Assembly: GCA_001557505.1 (NCBI GenBank)
Contig: LSAX01000020.1
Coordinates: 1-25,365, forward strand
Reading direction: 5' to 3'
DNA length: 25,365 nt
Source: Reticulascus tulasneorum
Lineage: Eukaryota > Ascomycota > Sordariomycetes > Glomerellales > Reticulascaceae
The notes beneath the pieces were generated by a model, which worked only from the letters and a program-made list of their open reading frames with translations, searched no databases and had not been told where the DNA came from. Below, one piece after another: positions 20,871-25,365 of this stretch. The number at the start of each line of letters is the position of its first letter. Within the stretch, counting starts at the first letter, position 1. A program made the position numbers and the translations under genes.

Positions 20871-20938
20871 TCCCTTTTAGGTGAGAGGAACCTCTTGTTG
20901 TTGTTGTTTATATATATATATCGTGAGTTGCCTTTATC

Positions 20939-21022
20939 CGGAAAGAAGGTGATTTGAACACCCAAATCTTAAAAAAGATAATCGTTTAGCAGACGATTTG
21001 CCTTACCCATAGCTATCTTTCC
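20939..21022 (-). tRNA. trnS: tRNA-Ser (GCT), right copy
   Basis: Duplicate of 3926-4009. Confidence 0.92.
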
Positions 21023-21027
21023 AGCAG

Positions 21028-21100
21028 CGAATCAGAACGGGATCGAACCGATATCTTTTTTCGTGACAAGAAAAATCTTTACCAATTAAGTTACTAATTC
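21028..21100 (-). tRNA. trnD: tRNA-Asp (GTC), right copy
   Basis: Duplicate of 3848-3920. Confidence 0.9.
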
Positions 21101-21176
21101 TATTTACATTCAAATAATAATATATATATACAAGTATTAAATCTTTCTTATATTATGAAAATAGTTGTATTTTCAT

Positions 21177-21247
21177 AGGATCTACCGGAGTCGAACCAAT
21201 ATTGCGATGATTAAAAGTCATATGTATTACCATTATACAAAGATCCC
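21177..21247 (-). tRNA. trnK: tRNA-Lys (TTT), right copy
   Basis: Duplicate of 3701-3771. Confidence 0.88.
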
Positions 21248-21280
21248 TTTAGATTTAATTATTATTATGCTTATATTTTT

Positions 21281-22872
21281 TTAACGAAATTTATCTAACT
21301 TATATAAATTTATAAGATTTTCCTTATTAATAATACTCAAAATCTTATTACCCTGACTTTTCCCTCTAATGTAAGGAGTAATAAGATTAGGCATTTCTAT
21401 ATATTTACCGTCTCTTTTAAAATAAAGAACTTTTTCCCTTTGTTGGTGTACATTAGGGTCATATAAATGATATGTTCAACTCTCGGGAGATGAAACAATC
21501 TTTATATAAAAACAATTATTATTATTTACTACCTCTTCACTACGAATCATATCTAGATCATTAGCAGGAGTATAAGATGTATATCAAGATAATGCTTCTT
21601 TTCTTTCGACTCCTCCAACTCATGCCTCATTTGGATGAAATTCGGCATTATATGCTAGCATCTCCTCTTTAGTTTTAAAAGTACCAATTAACTTAAAGAC
21701 TCTTAATTTCACATCATCATGCATAAATACGCCTGAATACGGGACAGCGAAATGTATAGGAGTATTATTATATTTTCCAAAAACATATAAATCTTTTCAT
21801 CTCTCAGCCAGCATAGTGTGCTCCTGAGAATGAAGCAAAAAAGAAAGTACCTTAGCCTCGTTTTTAGCCAAATGTAAACGCTTAATAGGTTCTACACTAG
21901 TATAAAAATAAGGAGGAATTCCCCCAACCTGCGCTGTTCAATCATGTAAAAATTTATCAACGGGGAATCTTTCTACTTCACCTTCTTCCCCAGGTGAAGG
22001 GATGTAAGAAAAAAGAGAGTCAGTATAAGGTATACTGACCTTACTATTTTCTGGTTTAATATTAATATCAGATTTGAATTTAAAAAAGTCTAAAAAAGTA
22101 AACTCCGCTTTTCCAAAAAAAAAAACAAAAAATGTAATATCTAACAAAAGACCCATCTCCGCAGCTAATGAAGGAAGTACTAAACTTAAAAGAGGAAGAA
22201 ATATAAATTTATTAAAAAAACGAATACAAAAAGCTATTATATAGCTATAAACCAACATTATACAATATAATAATTTATTAGTTCATATTTTAAAAATATT
22301 TCCTTTTAGATTAAAAAAAAATTTTCTTAGATATAACCTAATTTTATTAAAATAAAATAAGGGCATACATGGTAATAAAGTAAGAAAAACTAAAGATCAG
22401 GGAAAAACATATAAAGAATCTATATAACTTAAAATTCAACCTATTAAATACATAATAAAGGATCATTTTACTAGAATATATAACTTATTACCAAAACTTA
22501 AAGACTTTAGAGGTTTATTATCAATAATTGCATTAATTTTATTTCTTTTTTCTAAAAAGAAAAAAGAAATTTTAAAAATCCTAATAATAAAACTATAAAT
22601 ATAAAACCTAACATTATTATTAATAATAATAATTTAGTATCCGTAGATAAAGATAGCATAAAATTATTTATATATATAAATAAAATACGTCTATAATTAA
22701 TAACTAAAACTAAACAAAGAATTCCCATTATTGTAAACATTTCTTTTAAATCTTTGGGTAAGTAAATAAAAGAAGCATTTAAAATTTCAGGATTTTCATT
22801 CAGTTTTTCTTTTTCGTCTTTAGGACTTTTTTTTAATCTATTACCAAGGGAAGAATTAATTAAGAACCTCAA
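21281..22872 (-). CDS. ORF A, unrecognised mitochondrial membrane protein family (right copy, one frame break)
   Basis: I do not recognise this gene. The frame opens over the end of cox3 (TTG at 22872; first ATG at 22740). It runs 106 residues, with two membrane helices, to a TAG at 22552-22554, and resumes one base out of phase as LEKRNKINAI. It then stays open to TAA at 21281-21283; allowing for one extra base the product is about 530 aa. Downstream come LVKWSFIMYLIGW, VFPWSLVFL, WTNKLLY, and the family core MLVYSYIIAFCIRFFNK (from about residue 206). The soluble half has KVLSFLLHSQ, GTFKTKEEM and AWVGG, ending LYKLDKFR. Trp is TGA throughout. Alignment with ORF B and ORF C supports one continuous protein, since both have LEK or QER at the break. 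Confidence 0.77.
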
Positions 22873-23669
22873 TAATAGATAGAGATGTACAAAAAAAGTC
22901 AGACCACATCTACAAAATGTCAGTATAAAATACCACCTTCGAATCCTAGATGATGGTTGTCAGTTAAATGGTAAGCAAAAATTCTTCATAATGCTACCCC
23001 TAGAAAAATAGTACCGATTATAACGTGTAATCCATGAAATCCTGTTCCAAAAAAGAAACATGTACCAAAGGCACCATCACTTATAGTAAAAGAGGATACA
23101 CTATATTCTACTCCTTGAAATATTGTAAATATTACAGCTAATAACACTGTAAATATTGAACCGTATAAAGCTGCAGCTCTATTCCCTTTAATTAAAGCAT
23201 GATGAGCATAAGTAATTGTAGCACCACTAGATAACAATATAATTGTATTAAGTAGAGGTAATTCAAAAGGATTTATAGGCTCTATACCCATAGGAGGTCA
23301 TTGAGCACCTAATTCAATTGTAGGAGTTAAAGCACTGTGAAAAAAGGCTCAGAATATAGCCATAAAAAATAATGCCTCAGATACTATAAAAAGGATTACT
23401 CCTAAATTAAGTCCTTTCTGTACAGCTAAAGTATGATTACCTAAAAATGTACCTTCACTTATTATATCTCTAAATCAACAAGACATAGAATATACAACTA
23501 ATATTCCACTTATATATACATAATAATATGAATTACTAAAGCTATGCATAGATAAAGCTGCATTAGTAGTCAAGTTTAATAAAGATAAACTAGTATATAA
23601 AGGTCAAGGGGAAGGAGATACTAAATGAAAAGGATGATCCTGAAAATTACTTCTTATCATATTAGTCAT
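22860..23669 (-). CDS. cox3: Cytochrome c oxidase subunit 3 (right copy, intact)
   Basis: Complete complex IV subunit III: 810 nt, 269 aa, with ATG at 23667-23669 and TAA at 22860-22862. Family landmarks include [12 protein letters not shown] at the N-terminus, [11 protein letters not shown] and [20 protein letters not shown] in the middle, and [13 protein letters not shown] with WHFVDVVWLFLY near the C-terminus. The membrane helices expected of Cox3 are visible. Trp is TGA throughout. The six-T run in FFFGTGFHG keeps the frame that is broken in the left arm. Its end overlaps the opening of ORF A in another frame. Confidence 0.97.
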
Positions 23670-23782
23670 TCAAATTTTTCTTTTTTTATATAATTATTTA
23701 TAATTTAACAATATCACTTATAAATAAGTTCCAAGCCTAGAATAGAGAAAACAGGGTACAAAAAAATTGTACTTATATTTTT

Positions 23783-23869
23783 AGGAAGAAAAGGACTCGA
23801 ACCTTCGATAGCTGGTATAGCTATTGAGTTTACAGCTCAACCCGTCGTACCAACAAACGGAACCTTCCT
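23783..23869 (-). tRNA. trnY: tRNA-Tyr (GTA), right copy
   Basis: Duplicate of 1084-1170. Confidence 0.93.
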
Positions 23870-23967
23870 TGGTAATATAATACGTATTCAATGAATTAAA
23901 ATTTAATTCAGAATATAATAAATATAAAATATTTCTTTTTATAATTATTTGTATCTATATATAATCT

Positions 23968-25365
23968 TTTTAAGTTTAATTAATCCCGTGCAACTTCCAC
24001 TACACGAACCATATTTCGACTTAACACTAATCAAAGCCACACATACGAAGAATTCGACTGCAAACCCTCTAATTCTATTTATAAAAGAACTTACAGTAAA
24101 ATAGCAAACTTATTGCGGGAACTTTTTTCAGCATGTGACGAGTGGTTAGTACCAATCCGAAGGAATATTCACCGTGACATGGTGATTCACGATTACTAGT
24201 AATTACTTATTCATATAGCCGAATTTCAGGCTACAATCCTTGCGTAAATATATCCTTTTTTCTGAGATTAGCTAAAATTTACATTTTTGCTTCTCTTTGT
24301 TAAGGAATACGTGGCACGTCTATAGCCCACAACATAAGGGCCATGATGACTTGTCTTAGTCCTTCTTATCTTATCTCATATAAAGATAAAAAGTGCTTTA
24401 TCAAATTTTTTATAAATAAAGCAAAGGATTTCGTTAATTTCGTGGAAAAAACCACAGTTTCGCAACATTAACTGAAAACAGCCGTGCAACTCCTGTAAAA
24501 TATTCAAATTGTGGTAAGGTTTTTCGTGGACCATCGAATTAAATAACATACTTCACTACTGGTGTCAGAAAACGGTCTAGTGATTTCAGTTCCTGCGTTG
24601 CCGCATTACTCTTGAGGTGAAATGCTTACATTTTCATTTATAGACTAAATTTTTTTTATCTAATCCATGGCATTCATAATTCTCTGCAAAGACTACTGGG
24701 GTATCTAATCCTTTTTGTTCTCTGTGCCTTCGTCCTTCGACGTCAGTTTTTACATGAAAGACTGCCTTCGCCTTTACCAGTCCCTTTGGTATAATAAGAT
24801 ATGATCCCTTCACCTCAAGTACTGTCTTCCTCTATAAAACTCTAGTCTAATACTCTGTTTTGCATATAAGATATTATGACCGTCTGGGTACCCTTTAAAC
24901 CTAATCATGATGAATAACACTAGTCTCTTACGTATTACCGCGACTGCTGGCACGCAATTGGTCAAGACCTGTATATACATATGGTCATTATAAATATGCA
25001 TTTAAAATTTTATTCAAATAATCAATTAAATCTTACTTTAGAAATACACTTAAATAAGTTTTTAACCTTATTTTATTTCTTTTTTTTCAGACTTCTCATT
25101 TCTCCAAGTTACCAGTTCGGTCTTTAGACCATTGACTAAGATTCCTCACTGCTGTACTAATTTTGCATTGGGATTTTCTCAGACCCAATGTGGTCGATCA
25201 ACCTCTCAGCTACGACTACGAAAATATGTGGCTAGTTAAGTCATAACCTAACTACTACTATCTCGAAATACTTATTTTCTTCCTAAAGCGAAATTTCTTC
25301 TTTTTTTTTTATGAGGTATTTTAGACCTCACTTTAAGAGAGTAAAAATATTTCTTCTCACCTGTA
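23968..25365 (-). rRNA. rns: Mitochondrial small-subunit rRNA (right copy, 5' end missing)
   Basis: This is the longer rns copy. It matches the left copy down to the 530 loop and then continues past 24965 through the 5' domain, where the helix read as agtacagcagtgaggaatct (minus strand, near 25155) marks the region equivalent to the bacterial 350-370 block. The gene runs off the window at 25365; roughly the first one to two hundred bases are probably missing. Conserved blocks damaged on the left, such as gataccccagtagt, are intact here. The 3' end near 23968 is approximate. Confidence 0.93.

Larger units (their letters stand above)
1..24965. repeat. Giant inverted repeat (palindromic contig), arms about 12.4 kb
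   Basis: Positions 1-12436 reappear as the reverse complement of 12506-24965, gene for gene, with a 69-bp unique loop at 12437-12505. Paired coordinates sum to 24942 near the centre, 24944 in rps3, 24947 across the tRNA cluster, 24948 at nad6, 24952 at cox3, 24953 at trnY and 24966 at the left end. The right arm is therefore a net 24 bases longer. Almost all differences are one- or two-base indels, most of them in homopolymers. The pattern fits a fold-back long-read or assembly artefact; a genuine inverted duplication of the mitochondrial chromosome is the alternative. Confidence 0.95.

Noticed and set aside
1..24965. Transposon with terminal inverted repeats, or a plastid-like quadripartite repeat
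   Set aside because: The arms contain ordinary mitochondrial genes and end inside genes. There is no transposase, no target duplication and no single-copy region except 69 bp.
24810..25001. Minus-strand 63-residue frame
   Set aside because: It lies inside rns across the 530 loop, which is rRNA.

Overview
The window is mitochondrial DNA from a filamentous ascomycete (probably Pezizomycotina). The sequence is AT-rich. TGA is read as Trp inside cox3, nad6 and other frames, and a tRNA-Trp with anticodon TCA is present. The order rns-trnY-cox3-nad6-tRNA cluster-rnl, with rps3 inside a group I intron of rnl, is the usual Pezizomycotina layout. I cannot name the species.

The dominant feature is a giant inverted repeat. 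The left arm (1 to about 12436, genes on +) is repeated as a reverse complement in the right arm (about 12506 to 24965, genes on -), around a unique 69-bp loop inside rps3. The right arm continues a further 400 bp into the 5' part of rns. Each arm carries: partial rns, trnY(GTA), cox3, ORF A, trnK(TTT), trnD(GTC), trnS(GCT), nad6, ORF B, trnG(TCC), trnV(TAC), trnW(TCA), trnN(GTT), trnI(GAT), ORF C, a fragment resembling a GIY-YIG endonuclease start, trnS(TGA), trnP(TGG), the main rnl exon, and the 5' part of the rnl intron with partial rps3. The arms differ almost only by one- or two-base indels, mostly in homopolymers. The left arm is nearly always the shorter one, and most differences lie in its first 1.1 kb. 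They break cox3, ORF A and ORF B on the left, while the right copies of cox3 and ORF B are intact. This pattern fits a fold-back read or assembly chimera, although a real inverted duplication cannot be excluded from sequence alone. For biology the right arm is the better copy, and each gene should be counted once.

The most novel content is a family of three paralogous mitochondrial proteins, ORF A, B and C (about 470 to 530 residues). Each has a multi-pass membrane N-terminal half and a soluble C-terminal half of about 280 residues with shared motifs. ORF A opens over the end of cox3 and ORF B at the end of nad6, neither with an obvious ATG. ORF C is free-standing between trnI and trnS(TGA). 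I do not recognise a known function. The remaining genes encode respiratory subunits (cox3 of complex IV, nad6 of complex I) and the mitochondrial translation apparatus (rRNAs, tRNAs, Rps3).
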